Assembly (NCBI RefSeq): GCF_020382885.2
Contig: NC_058506.1
Span: forward strand, 11,448,318 to 11,512,317
Reading direction: 5' to 3'
Length of the DNA stretch: 64,000 nucleotides
From: Scatophagus argus
Taxonomy: Eukaryota > Chordata > Actinopteri > Scatophagidae
In this document: in pieces, positions 11,551 to 25,300 of the stretch
Layout: every line of letters begins with the position of its first letter
Numbering within the stretch: position 1 is the first letter of the stretch
Notes under the pieces: generated by a model
What the model saw: the letters and a program-made list of their open reading frames with translations, nothing else
What the model was told of the DNA's origin: nothing
Database searches by the model: none
Made by a program: the position numbers and the translations under genes

Positions 11551-14500
11551 TCTCTTTGAGCTGTATAGTAATTTAACTGCTGGCATTCAAGATAAAGATT
11601 GAGTCATGTTCGCCCCTGCCTCGAGCCAGCCAATCAGCCATTGGAAAGGTGTTTGGTAGAACGATTTTGCCATATTTTGGTTCCACACCTCCTCCTCACT
11701 TTTCACACAGGCAATATGCCACTCTGCTGTAATTCCTTGAAGTGCTTCTGGCTGTCGCTGGTTTGGCATTAAAACAAACCTTATGTATGCTGTCAGTGGT
11801 ACAAACACTGACAGTGATTAGCAGGCTGTCACTGTGGTCTAATTGCAATTGTTATCTCGCCAGCTTGCTCATCAGTTGATGAGAACGGTACGTTTCATGG
11901 CTGTGTCTTGGTTGTTGGATGAGTTTGTACACCATGTTTTGAATTCAGATTTTAAATTGCAACTTGTACCTTCTGTGCGTATCATAGCTGGACACTGACT
12001 GACTTACTGTATGAATGATTTTGCCAATTTGTTGTGGCCACAGGGATTTCATTAATGAGGCTTTTTTGCAGTCTGAAAACAGCACTGCCAGTCACTAGCC
12101 ACCAGTAAGCTGCTGAAGAAGATGCAACCAGTGTCAACATGACAGTGAGAGACACTGACAGCTGATTAAGTCACCCTGGGTGTAACATTTATAAGTCCAG
12201 CACTGTAATAATATGACATGTTCTATGATTGTATTGGTGGTGTGAGAAAGCAAAGGATAGTGTGGCATAAAGATTAAATAGTATCTAGTTAATTCCTTAA
12301 CATCACATTTCCCCTATTTTTCACATCAAAATTTGTTTACATGTCGTATAAATTCTTTTGTGGCTTCATAGGGAGCTGTGCAGCGAATTGCCTCAGCTGA
12401 TGGCACTTGAGTCATTGCTGGGACTGAAAATGACTGAAAAGATTGAAAGTGAAACAAATCTTGAGGTGTGGGGTTGGAAAGAAGCTCCTAATCTTTGCTT
12501 GAGACCAGCAGTTTGAGGCTACATTAGCTGCTACTAAAATAATACAGCTGAACTCTTAAATTTAGACAAACTTTCAGGTTTGGCTGCTGACTTGGAGTTT
12601 GTAATTACAGACACACAACTGACCAACACGTTTAAGAGAATAACACCATGCAGGCTTATCATTTGATCAAGTACAGTCTGCTTAAATGTTGCCAGGGTTT
12701 CGATGTTAAGTTGCCATCGGTAACTGTTTCCAATATTGATAGCCTTTATGCACATTCTCAGGTATCACTTATAGCTATTTATTGCTGTAAATCTAATGGG
12801 ATAGAAGAGAAACATCTGTATTAGGCCTTTCAGCTTAATTTGAGCCAAAACACCTAGGGTAAGTTGAGCCAATGCCTGTGAAATGGCATTTAAGTTGGTA
12901 TGATGAAATGACATTGATGTACCTGCAAGCTGGATGAGACAGGGAAAGGCAGGTTAGTCTTAAGTGTGCACTGATAAAAACAGGAAATATTAATCAATAT
13001 CTTACCAGAAATCCTACCATAACCTTGCAGCTAGTGTGTGGAGAAGTGCCTACAGAATGATTATCTTTATTGGTTATTGATAAAAATGGCCAGAGGGAAG
13101 CAGAAATTTATATTTCAGCGTTGACACGTGGCATGTTAAGTAGGCTATGAGGAGCATAGTTACACATCTGATATATTTTTTGAAATACTAAGAATTAAAT
13201 TTGTATTTATTGCTGTATATATTTAATCTGATCTATTTTAATCCCCTTTTACCAAATTTTATCAAATTAACATTTAGCTTCATTGAACTTTGCTGAATTT
13301 TGGTGTAAAAGACCATGTTGCAACAATATGAACAGAGGATGATAAGCTGTTCTGTGCAATAAGGCCAGTCATCAGATGTTTCAATAAAACCTAACGTCTT
13401 AAAACTGATGAGTGGTGTTGTTCATGTTAATGTACTGCTTCATGACTGCTGCAAACCTTATGTTGCAGTACAATAGTGTAACACATGATACAGTATATAA
13501 ACAGCTGTTGAAAGTCTGTGCGACACAATAAAATTCAGGGTTTTTTTGTCCTCACACAGGGTTGAGCAGGTCCGCTTATGAAAAGGAGCTTTTGATAAAG
13601 TCCACTCTGAGACCTTGTTGCCATGGGCAAAAACAGCGTAGCTGAGATGCTGCTGTTTACTTTCTGATGTTCATATTTCTGTGAGATACTACACAGCTGA
13701 GAATTATTTTTTTCTAGCACAACGGGATATTTGTGTGTCAAGCTTTAGATCACATTATGTCCTCAGAGTGATAAGTTACATTCTGCCTGGTGGGTGTGCT
13801 ATAATTAAAATACAATTTGAATTTTTCAAAAGACTCCAACTCTCACAGGCACAAAATTTGGTATACATCCAGCTCCTGGCACAAAAAGAGTCTGACAGCA
13901 CAGCAATTCATCAGTAATGGCCTTAAGAAGCCCATGCATATACCGAAGCAGAAACACGAGGAAAAATGTCAGCCAACAGTACTTTGAATATTGAAATAAT
14001 ACAGCTAAGACCTTCGAAATGTGATGAAATAATGATAATTTTCTACAGGGGTGGAACTGCCTCAACCTTTAACTTTAAATATCAGAGTGTTATTAGCCAA
14101 ACAAAATTTACTATGCATGTCTGTGGATGTAAGGTATTGAGTAGAACACGCAGTAGTTTACAAAGTAGTAATACAGACTTTTACACAGGTGTAAAATTGA
14201 CAACAGTGGCACAAGTTGTATTTGTGCAAGAGTTGGTACAGTATGTGCTCACACACAAATACTTCATGCAGTAGGACCAAATCACTATTGTCACAGTCAC
14301 ACAGTACAAAACCTGGTCATGCGTGGCAACTAAGTGTATCTTGTTATGGTTTTTTGCTTAATATCTTAATGACCTAGTGCCAGGTGGCAGCACCTGTGCT
14401 GTACATCCTCCCCTTCACCATGATGACCACACAAAGAAGATTAGAAAAAAAATCAGGTACAAATTGTAATGTCAAATACATTTATATGAAAATTGTGAAA

Positions 14501-14579
14501 ATAAGTGACATACTGAATAGCTGGGGTTGGGATCAGCCTACCAAAAAGGTAATTCTGACAAGTGGTAAGTCTGAAGGAC

Positions 14580-15660
14580 AGACACTAAGTGATAGTTGAT
14601 AAATAAGTTTTAAGTTTAGATTTAAAGTCCTCTGTGGAGTCAGATTGTTTGATGTCAGCAGGGAGGTTATTCTAGAGGAAAGGGGCACGACAGGAGAAAG
14701 CGATGCAGCAAGCTGACTTCTTTTCACCTCTGCAGACTGACAAAAGCCCTGTGTTCTGAGAGTGTAATGCATGAGGCGTGATGGAAGAAATATGACAGGG
14801 AGAATCCTTTTATAATTTTGTAAGTCATCAGAAGCACCTTGAAGTCTGACCTGTCAAGAATAGGAAACCAGTGGTCTGAAATTAAGGTTGCTTCAATGTG
14901 GTAAAATATTCTGGCTTTACTTAAAATTCTAGTTACAGCATTCTGTAAGAATTGAAGATTTTTAGTGCTAGCACATAGTAGACCAGACAACAAAACTTTA
15001 CAATATTCAACTCTGGATGAAATAAAGGCATGTATATGAAAGACCTTCTTTTTGGCTGTGGTGCATCAGTGAAACCATGCAATCTTTGTAATAATATGGT
15101 CATCAGAAGAGAGGATGAGATTAAATTTAACTTAAAAATCTTTGACAGTTAAACTTTGAGAAGTCTTTATGAATTTGAGAGTGATGCCTTTACTGGCATA
15201 CACAGCTGAGTATCGTCAGCATAGTAGTGAAAATTTATTCCATGAGTGTGTATAACTTTGCCAAGAGGTAAAATAGGAAACATATTGTGTTATTTCAGAT
15301 GCCACAGGCCAGGCTGGCATCTTGCGGTGAAATAACACTTTCTAGTACTTTTGAAAAGAATGGAAGCTTACAAACTGGCCTTAAGTTACCTTAGACCAGG
15401 ATGTGCATTCTTAAGTAGAGGTCTACCATGGTAGTCTTAAAGCTTGTGGAGACAATACCCGTCATAAGTGATTAATCCTTTGAAAGATATCCTCAAACTG
15501 TTTAGCTGGCAGGGGTTCCAGTCTGAAACCAGATTAGACAACATTTGTATGAACTGATCAGCATATGAAAATTGTTTCTGCAGCACTGGACATGAAGAGA
15601 TAATTTTGAAACTAATATATTTTGTTACAGAAAAAAGTTTGAAGGTCATAAAGGATGTGC
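14580..15660 (-). mobile_element. Degenerate 3' part of an L2/Rex-type LINE
   Basis: On the minus strand the region reads as broken reverse transcriptase. The catalytic box YADD, followed by TQL, is encoded at 15212-15223. A block resembling the FKTAVVKPLLK motif of the fingers lies near 15408-15442. Downstream, 14724-14993 encodes LQNAV..ILSKAR..HI..L...HW.PI..R.DFK.LLMTYK, typical of the C-terminal end of fish L2/Rex LINE polymerases. Near 14600-14680 comes NNLPADIK and FKSKLKTYL. The frames are interrupted, so the copy is dead. The 5' (right) edge is approximate. Confidence 0.75.
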
Positions 15661-18600
15661 AGCTGACAGATGGTAGTTTTTAGCAGGTTTAGCAACTGTG
15701 TCAAAACAATCTGGGTTTTTATTTGTTGTTAATGGTTAGGCCATATGTTTTACCATATGTTTATGTAATTTTACTCAGTCCTCAATGGTTTTGACTAATG
15801 CATTTGTTTTGGATCTTTTGGCCTATAGTTGGAACCCTCTAATTGCCTAATTCTGCCATTTTGATTTTGAATTTTGTAACATTTATATCAAAATGCTAAT
15901 TTTCACAGGTCTTTTGTAACTGTAGCTAATTGGTATTTAATCTGTCGTGACCCATCTTTGTTGCAGTGTTTGTAACTGTGATTAAATGTGAGCTAAATGC
16001 CAGGATGCTTTTTTTGACCAGTGAACTCCAACATATATCTGACAGATTATAGCTGAAAATCTTAACAGTGATCTGTACTGTCAAAAATGCAAAGATAAGC
16101 AATAGTGTTGTGATTTGAGATGATTTAATGGATGCTGCTTTTATCAGTTCATATCTCTTGATTTGCTTAAGTATGAAATTTGATTCTCGTGCTCCAAACT
16201 CTTATGGAGGCTTAGTCACTGTATACAGTTTGATTTAATTGTTTAATGCTTACACAAATTCCTAAAAAATGTGACTGGCTCAGTCATTGAAAAGTAAGAA
16301 AGTTCATCACTTTGTGAAAATGATGGCATAAAGCATATTAGTACATGGGCTCAGGAACACTTGAAATGGTTGTGAGTAAACAGAGTTCATTTGCAAATGA
16401 TTCTGTTTTTATTTTACATAATGTCCCAAATATTTTGAAATCTGGGTATTACATTCCTGAGCTTTAATAGCTTGCAACTTTTAAATTTGTGTCAGCTTTC
16501 TAAGACATGAGGATATAGAAGCTGCAGTGAAAGTGAAGCCCTAACATTTGAAAATATCTGAGAAAAACATGGTGAAGCCTACAAATTGATACCTTCAGGC
16601 CAAATTGTAGGATTAGCGTTAATATCATAATTTTTAAGTATGCACACCATGAAGCTTGTGCCTTGAACCTAAATATAGCACTGTGTTGTTTGGCTGAAAC
16701 ATAAATAGTTGAAGGGGATTATTAGATGTTTTCTCTAGATATCTGTCAGTATGAAAGCTGCTCAAAGAGTCAAGGTGTCTGAACTTCCCCATGATGCGCC
16801 TTCTGACCTCAAGCAGCTTTTCAAATTAAATTCTGTACCTTGTCATTGAGGCTTTCTGTTTGTTAATTTTGTTGTCTGTTAAACAACCATTGTTGAACAT
16901 AATCTATGCCACATAATATGCCTCATCAACCATGCTTTCACCAGCCATTAGGACAGAACAGAGGCAGAGCTGCAAAGGCCTGTCCCTTGAAACTCCATCC
17001 TTTGTTTATGATCTCTGCAACCCTTGTCTTTTTGCTCTCTCCTTTCATCTCTTCTCCCCTTTTCTTTATCCCACTCTCTATCCTCATTCCCATCTTCTCC
17101 CCTTTTTCCCTTCAATTATCCGTGCTCCCCACTCCTCTTTAATGCCCGAAAACACCTAATCTTCCTCTCCTTTTCTTTTTTATCCTCTCTCCATTTCTTG
17201 TTTTGTCTGCAAGCCCCAAGGGAGAGAAATGGGTGAAAAGCACTCTCTCTGCACCACTGTCACAAAAGACTGGTGAGTCATCGCCACTTATGTCTCTGTC
17301 TCCCTCCTCCCACAAAAACCACACATATACAGGAAAAACACTCAAATTACCCCTTACCTGCCGTACACTTACAGGAAGGCGCACACAGACACACACATTG
17401 GTAAATGCGTTGGCACACACAACATGCACATACCATTTAGACACACACACATTCCAAAGCTCTTCAAAACGACCCTGAAATTAAAACCCAAGTCACATAA
17501 TTTAGTTGATAACTGTGGCTGAAAATGATATTCAGTGATATGTGCTACCTCTGTGTCGTGCAGGATTATGTGGAGTTTTTCTCTTAGAGAAGAAACTCAT
17601 GTCGGTGAAGAAGTTAACGCACAGGAATGGAGATCTGCTCGCGCACTTCAACTAGGACAGACAAATTGAAATAACCAGTGGACAAAATGGACAAAAGAAA
17701 TTCCCCGAGGTAGTGATGTGGCGTTGGTATTGTTTGGCTACTGACAACCACAAAACAAATGCTCTTCCTCCATCTGCTGGAGGAATGGATCACTTACAAT
17801 GCAGACATGTTGCTGTTGTGTGCACAAGATGGCAGTCCTGGATGAATAACACACAGTGAAATGCAGCTGATACAGAACTGCTTGAGACATTTTTATTTTT
17901 TTCTACCAGTGACTTACAGATTACGAATTAGTTTATTATGTTGCCTTTGTATTCATTTCAGATAAAATGATGTTTAAATGCCTCCCTCGTTGTCTAACTC
18001 ACTGAGCTGGCACATAAATCTGTTGAAGTAAAAATATTTGCCTCTGAAATGTCGTGGAGTACAAACACAAAATAAAAATACTCTGGTCAAGGACAAGTAC
18101 CTCAAAACTGTACTTAAGTACAGCACTTCGGTAAGTTGTTATTTTCCAACACTATCTATATGTCTAGCTAGTTAGTTTTATATTTCAACAAAGCAGTCTA
18201 GGGCTGCAACCAGCAATTAGGGACATGTGTTCACCAGAGAAAGAAAGAGAGCAAGAAAATCCTGACAATGGAGAAGTAAAATGAATCACTCATCAAAAGT
18301 GTTGACTTTATTTTCAATTGAACTGACTCATCATTTCAGCTCTAAACCAGCCGACGCCTGTAAAGCATACAACACATACAACATACAAAACAATAAATTC
18401 GTGAGAAGACAAAGATCAGATGGTCTTTCATCATTTATTCTGAATTTGAACTAACATTTTTGTGTTAGAAGAAGTGCTAAGAATTAAGTTAGTAGTGTTT
18501 TTAAAAAAAGTGTAATGTTGTGAGTAAGTCTCCACATTGACGAGACAAAAATAATTGTTTGAATAAATGTTATATTCTAGGGATGGTAGCACTGTATGGA

Positions 18601-18786
18601 GTTATGGAGAAAACTTTTTAGCTTGCAGGATTTGTATTCAGTGTTGGTCTCATCTGGCTTGTTTATGTCAGAGTGGACTCGACCACAGAGACATCAGAGC
18701 CCTCACCTGATTACTCTTTACAGAAACCTGCTTGTGAGCTATTCAGACACATCAAATATTAAAAGCCTGGAGTTTCCGTTTCACAC

Positions 18787-18830
18787 ACAGAGAGGGAGGG
18801 AGGGAGGGAGGGAGGGGAGGCGGCAGGGAG
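18787..18830. repeat. (GGGA)n purine-rich repeat
   Basis: Tandem GGGA units continue into a longer purine-rich stretch reaching about 18.99 kb, which would be the 5'UTR of the XAF1-like gene. Confidence 0.85.
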
Positions 18831-18946
18831 GCTGACAGAGAGGAGGACACACAGGGGGAAGAGGAGGAGAGGGAAAAGTCAAAGAACGGTGGGATTAAGA
18901 GGAAATAACACATCAGGCGCCCTGGGAGGGGGACACATGAGCAGGG

Positions 18947-19922
18947 ATGGAGGGAGAGAGAGGAGAACAGGGAGAGAGCACCCTAAGGTAAGGCAAGTAG
19001 GGGTCTGAAGGTTTATGCCTAATCAGGAGCTTGTCTTGAGTGTAACAGTAGAGGCTGTGTCGGCGTAATCAGCTGAAGATTGATTGGCTGATAACCTTCT
19101 AGTCAGGTGGTTAGAAGGGCATGTTTTTTAATTCTGCGGCCTCTCTCCTGAACCCCAGTGGGACGACTTCTACCCAGGTTGACACACAGACTCAGAGCAG
19201 CGCTGGGGAGAGTGATGGGGCCCAAAACCTCCAGGAGCCTGAGGGGGTCCACCAGATTGACAACAGAGCCTCTGAGGGAGAGACAGAGCCCAGTCAGGTC
19301 AGCTTGGACAGCTATATTTTAACACTTCACCAGCATTAATAACAAGTTCATGTATGGCCAGTTTTGGGAAATGAACACTACTTTTTGCTTAAGATATTGT
19401 CCCTTGGTTGTGACTGATGAAGGTCAGAGAGGACCTATGTATCAGTGACGCAGAGACCTTGAGACCACAGGTGATTCAGATAGCCACAAACACACAGGAC
19501 AATGGTGACCGCCTCCCATGGCCTCCCCTGCTAACAGAGGAAGAGCTGACCCCCCCCTCAGTGTCATCTCATCCCTCCAACACACAGAGTAAGTCACACA
19601 CACACACAGACAGACACACACACAAATGACTGATATGTGGGACCTGCTGTGGGGCCTTGATTTGTTTCTGTAACCATCACATGCTCACATAAGGCTACTA
19701 AGTGACCGTTAAAGTTGATGTAATGCTTCTGTGTCTCCACAGATCGCCCGTCTGAACCCTGCTGGTATTGCCTGAGGTCTCTTGACTCAGAGTATAGTCC
19801 TGAAACTCCCAGACAGGTTTCAGCCTTCTGACTGAACACGCTACTTTACTAAGATGGTGTTGGTCAGATACATCGCTAATTTGTTTAGCATTTATCCAAA
19901 GTGACATTGTGCATTCAAAAAA

Positions 19923-19954
<32 letters not shown>

Positions 19955-20783
19955 AGAAACCCCACAACCCGATATGTACTGAACTGCTTGTAGACCTGCA
20001 TTTAGAAAAAAGAAAATACAGAGATAAGAGATGAGTATCAAGACTTAAACTGGACTACATGATGACATGATGACAAAACTTCAGGTTTGGTCCATTGAGA
20101 CTGAGTAACAGTAAAGGCTGTGGTTTCACTGAATTGTGCTCCAGTTTACTTTTCTCTAAATATGCTATTCATTTAATATATGCCAGTAAAATTGTAATTG
20201 TTCATTCACTCAGTGTCTGTGGAGCAGCTCCTGCATTTGTCATGATTACAGTCTGCCTCTCCTGTTAAAGATTTAAGCTCACATCTCAAAACTGAGCTGT
20301 AAAATGTACAGCACATTTTCCTATTTTCAAGAAAATCTGCCATTTATGGTAACGCTACCCTGTTGCTGTGTTGCAGGAAGACTCAGATCCTTTGTCACTA
20401 CTGCCCTCTAATGGCAAGAAAGTGAGCTACCAGACAGACCCTCGGCCTCATTTTGGTGTCGCTTGGTCCTCTCACTCCACATGTCGCCCCCTGTGGGGCA
20501 ACGAGGGCCCCAGCTGGGGGCAAAGAAACCAGGAGGTGCCCGATCAGATGCACACCTGCCCTCATTGCCATCTGGGGCTGCCCCCTGACACACTGCGCTG
20601 GCATGAGGTTGGCACAGACACATGTAAACACACTCAGACATAAATAGAGGCGAGCTCACAGCTTCCACAAAACATACCACAGCTTGTGTGACTGTGTTTA
20701 CTGGAGAGCCTCTCACTGTTTTGTGCCTCCCTGTACAGGCAAAGTGTCTACTGTTCGAAGGTCGGAGGAGCTCAAAGAAATAA
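18947..20783 (+). CDS. xaf1: XAF1-like protein, short form with a single C-terminal zinc finger
   Basis: Six exons join in phase to give 231 aa: 18947-18987, 19159-19297, 19423-19588, 19743-19816, 20377-20607 and 20739-20783. The C-terminal finger has ligands C201, C204, H216 and C220 (C-x2-C-x11-H-x3-C), the same spacing as the last finger of human XAF1, followed by a basic tail. An isolated CWYC (122-125) resembles the start of the preceding XAF1 finger but lacks its H/C partners. The rest is acidic, Ser/Thr/Gln-rich and low in complexity. It sits immediately upstream of fbxo39 in the same orientation, as XAF1 does in human. XAF1 is an interferon-induced antagonist of XIAP. The usual N-terminal TRAF-like fingers are absent from this model. 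Exon 3 has a weak acceptor. Family assignment is probable; start and exon 3 are uncertain. Confidence 0.55.
19918..19962. repeat. A-rich (AAAAC)n repeat
   Basis: Low-complexity run in intron 4 of the XAF1-like gene. Confidence 0.85.
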
Positions 20784-20990
20784 ATGGAGTCATATCTGCA
20801 GAAAAATCTTGTTGTCTACTCTTTATATTAATGCTCTCAGGAGATGCATTGCACCTACAAGTTATTTGCAATATTTGTTTCTGTGAGCAAACAGTGGTCT
20901 GATTACATCTAAGCTTAGCTATGGTCATTCCTTACTTCATTTTACTTTTATGTTTAAAGCCTGTGATATATTTATTGTTGTGTTAATACA

Positions 20991-20996
20991 AATAAA
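20991..20996 (+). terminator. xaf1: Candidate polyadenylation signal of the XAF1-like gene
   Basis: AATAAA about 210 bases after the stop codon, followed by a GT-rich stretch. Confidence 0.55.
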
Positions 20997-20999
20997 CTG

Positions 21000-21188
21000 C
21001 ATGTGTACAAAATCAGTCTGTCTTGCAGTATTGCATTTTCTATTTCTACTATGCTATACCCCTTCTGTCTTTTGAAAATCAAGAATGTAGACCTTTCTTT
21101 ACAAAGAGAAGATGTGTTTTTACACACAGAGAGAAGCGACCTTCCCCAGACTATTGATGTTATCTATCGAGATTAAAGGAAGTGTTTC

Positions 21189-21233
<45 letters not shown>

Positions 21234-22354
21234 GTAGGTCCACACCCTCTCTGCAAAAGGCAAAAAAACCTTAACCTTAGCTCCAAGATTAAAGGCAAAA
21301 CTTTCTCCTTTTCTGTCTTTTACTCTGAACACATACCTACATACATGTCTGCATTATATTTTGTATATTGTTTGGTACAGTCCTCTAATCAGTGTTTGTA
21401 AGTTAATGGCTTTAATCATAATCATTGCATTTTTGGGATAAATTATGAGCCATTTTATAGAGCACATACACAACACAAGTTTGCCAGGTTGAAAAATGCC
21501 TATTAGCCAAATGTTCTTTTTGTCATAAACATTATTAGGTATTGAAAAAGCTTTCCTTAATCTCACAAGGGTCTCTTTTAAATTTGATGGATTTGTTTTT
21601 CTGTTCTGCTTTCCTATTTCTCATTTTATTCATTAATCTTGCCTCAGGAGCCCAGCTCCCCGTCTCCTCTTTAGTTTTGTGTTGTTTTTGTTTTTATTAC
21701 TGATCTGACACCTTATAGGTGCCCTCACAGGTCCAAAGCATGAGCTGTAATGGAGCACTGACTCGTTATGAGTTTGGACTTTTGTAACCTCTGCTTTTCT
21801 GGGAAATGCAGTTTGTGTCCTGTTTTATTTGGAAAATATAGCACAAGTCCCCTCTCTCAATTTGATATTGTACCAACATGTCTACATTTTAGAAAATTAA
21901 GTATCTTCTCCACAAAAAGGTCATCAAACAATTCAACCAGTCAATTCAATCAGTGATTTTTTCTTCTCAACTTGGAAACCCAAACATTGTTTTTTTGACA
22001 CATAGAAAGTGGGCATTGAAAGTGATACCAATTATTTTTATGTGTCAGTTAATTTTTGTGTGTTTGCAAACCAGTTTTCCCTGAATATTAAATACTTCTG
22101 TGCAATAGTATCAGTTAATTTAAGTTAAGATATTTTTAAATGAACTGAGAACTGAATTTGTGTGATGCCACAGTGGAACCCAGTAGAACATTCTATAGTA
22201 GGTTCTATTCTATTTATTTCATTCCTTTTCATGCTTTTACAGACATCTGTATTTACTGACAGCCACAGTGATCATACAAGCTGCAGTAATCCTACTTGAA
22301 TTACAGTTCTTGTCTTTAGATAAAGTCTGTGACGCTGAGATTACTTCAATAAAA
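21000..22354. other. Spacer between the XAF1-like gene and fbxo39
   Basis: About 1.3 kb with a (TTTC)n microsatellite and no recognised gene. The fbxo39 promoter and 5'UTR must lie in its right part, but no TATA box or strong motif stands out. Confidence 0.5.
21190..21231. repeat. (TTTC)n microsatellite
   Basis: About ten tandem TTTC units. Confidence 0.95.
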
Positions 22355-25300
22355 ATGGATGAGGACTTTGTGCCATTGCGAAACAGAGAAGCCAGCCCTT
22401 GGGAGGAAGGTTTCAGTGAAGAAGATGAGGACAGTGTGGATCTGACTGACAAAGGTCACGAGTGTACCTCAGAGAGGGCAAGCAGCTGGGGGTTACTTCC
22501 TCATGTGTGCCTGAGGCATGTGTTCAGGTTTCTTTGTGACCATGATCGCATGAGTGCAGACCTGGTTTGTCGTCACTGGCACCATGTCATGCACTCTCCC
22601 TCTCTCTGGCGCTCCCGCTTCTTTTACTTCAGTGGTCAGCGGCAGTCCAGATCCAGGCAGGCTGAATACTGGTCTGCTGTGACCTACGCCCGCTCTCTGG
22701 GAGCCTACCTGGAGAAGCTGGAGGTGTGTGTGTGTCCTCCACACAATTCTTTGATGGCCAGGCGACTAGAACAAGCCCTCATCGGGCTACTGTCTGAGCT
22801 TACCAGGTAAAGGAGCGTGTTCCTTCAAGACCAACACACAATTCAGCACCTCAATTGATCCACAACTGATCCACCTGACAACTCCAAACTTAACATGATT
22901 ATGTCACCACAGGTTAAACGCCCCACTGCGAATCCTTTCTATTGTAAGGCTGGAGTTGGACCGGACTTCGTGGACTTTAAAGCACAAGAACTCTTTAGTG
23001 AACTGCCTGATTAACTTCCTCCACAGAGGATCCTCAAGGCTCACCTCTGTCTGCCTGAACGGGATGCGAAATGGCTTGCATCAAGTGAGTGTAACACCAG
23101 TCCAAAGATCAGAGTGTATATGCAGATATGTCACTTCCAGGGCTGAACGGGTTCAAAACCAAGACTAAACTCAAGGCAGTCAAGCAGGGACATAACATGG
23201 TGGTCTTGTCGTGCTGCAATCACTTTAGATCACAAAATTCAGTGGTTTTTATTTTTAATCTTGTGAGAAAAAAATAATGTATGGGTACAAACTATTATCT
23301 TGAGCATGCAAGACAAAACAATACAACTTTTTAGGACTTGGATGTGGGAAAAAGAAACTACATATTCAGTGAAAATAAATATTATAATCAAACTGAATTA
23401 AAGAGTTTAAATCCGCGAAATGATTCACAATTCCCACCTCTGCTTTAACACCTTTTTATTTTGATTGTAGTTTTGTTTTTTTTAAAAACAAACAAACAAA
23501 CAAACAAAACATCTCATCGGATCTGTTTCTGATTCCTGATTGTTAAACTCCAGGGCCTGGAGCTGCTTTCTGCCCTGGCACATTCTCAGATGCACCGCTA
23601 CCCCCAGTGCTATATCTCATCTCTGGACTTGAGGGGCTTCTTTTCTGACACTGTGCGCGTCCCCTTTAACTTCAACATTCCCCACAGACTGCGCCACCTG
23701 CAGGGCCTCACCGACCTGAGTATGAATTACTCCTGTCTGTCGGATGAGCTGCTGAATACTCTCCAGTGCAGGCACAGAGGATGGAGGTGGCAATTTAGAA
23801 GAGATGCGAACACCTTGCAAACATTTTCACTGTACTGCGCTTGGAACGAGCCCCATGAACAGGTAAACCATAAATAAATTACGGGACTACCCTCAATAAA
23901 AACTGCTTAACTGCTTACATGCAAGGATGAAGTGTGATGGCACAGAAGGTCATGTTAGAAAAATTATAAACGTCAGCTTTGGGGAGCTGAGTGTAAGGAT
24001 CCACATAAAACTACACTATTTGTACAATGTAACCATCCTGCCAACTTATGCACTATGAGAAATGTTCCTCTTGGCAAGATAATAGTGTAGGTGCTGTCAA
24101 ATTAGTGTAAAAGTCCTGGGTGTGAACACATGCTGAAATAGCAAAAAAAAAAAAAAAAAAGAGGAAATAAATACTGCAGGTGAAAATGAAACCCCCTTAG
24201 GTTTCCTTTGTTCATTTCTGTCTCTGCTTCATTTTTTCCTGTCAAGTTGGTGTGTGGTGACTCATGGGCATCTTTAAAATCAAGCAGCCCAGACCTGAAA
24301 GTCAGGTTTACGGTGGACCAAGTCATCGACACAAACCAGCTGGCGAGGATACTGCTGCCCGAGATTCTCCTGACAGAATACACCATGACGGCTTTCTACT
24401 CCCCCGACACAAACTGGAGTGCCAGGCCTGTCCTCTGTGAAATGCTGCCTTGGTACAGATGCAGTCTCCAGGTCAGGGTGCTGAACAGGCAGCATTACAG
24501 AAGTGCAAGTTGTAGCAAGATGGTGTCAAACTGAGTGTTCATCCAGAAACACATTGTGTGAAATGGATTAATTCAGGCCATTTTGGTGAGATTTGTTGAT
24601 GCTCAGTGATATAAGGATAAAATTTGTCATAAAACCATTAGAGGACTGTAGACAGTCATGAGCAGCCATGTCATTACATGTGGGAACAAATACTATAATA
24701 TTTAGGTCTGTCTGTCAATCTGCCTGTCCAAGACTTTGATCCAGACAGAAATATCATAACTACTACAGCTTGGAGACATTCATGGCTCCCAGAGGATGAA
24801 TCGCACAGATTTGGTGATCTTTTTATTTCCGAATGTCGTCTGCAGATTGCCGTTTTTAGCTTTTAGATTTGGTTTTGATGATTGAAAGGGATTACTTTTC
24901 TATGAGTCTATACATTGTTTTTTTTTTTATGGGAAAATCCTGTATAGAATTCATTTAAATATCACAGTTTGACTAAACTAAATGCCGCTTAGCATTTTTT
25001 TTTAGCATGAAACTGAATTTTTGACCTTAGAAATAACAGCTTTTTATAGAACTTTGAACCGTGCCTCAGCATGTCAGGTAGATGATAGAGCTGAAAAAAG
25101 CAAGTTGAATTAGAGTTATTGTCAAACATTTTTTGGTCTATCATCTATTGTCAAATCTCTGAAGAATTTGGAACTGGTGAAAGATATAAACAAGCGGTTG
25201 TAACAATGTATTCAATGTTGCCTTATACAACAGCAGTGTTTTGTCACTAATTGTCATCTACTATCAATGTGAACGTATGTCTGTAGTATCTGACCCTGGA

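Larger units (their letters stand above)
9596..18900. other. Intergenic region between vgf and the XAF1-like gene
   Basis: No gene recognised. It holds (AC)n microsatellites, a degenerate antisense LINE tail near 14.6-15.6 kb and a purine-rich stretch leading into the next gene. I looked for zinc-finger exons in the part nearest the XAF1-like gene and saw none. Confidence 0.55.

Noticed and set aside
22268-22354. Upstream in-frame ATG of fbxo39
   Set aside because: The extra residues resemble nothing in FBXO39, whereas the ATG at 22355 gives a start like the human protein.
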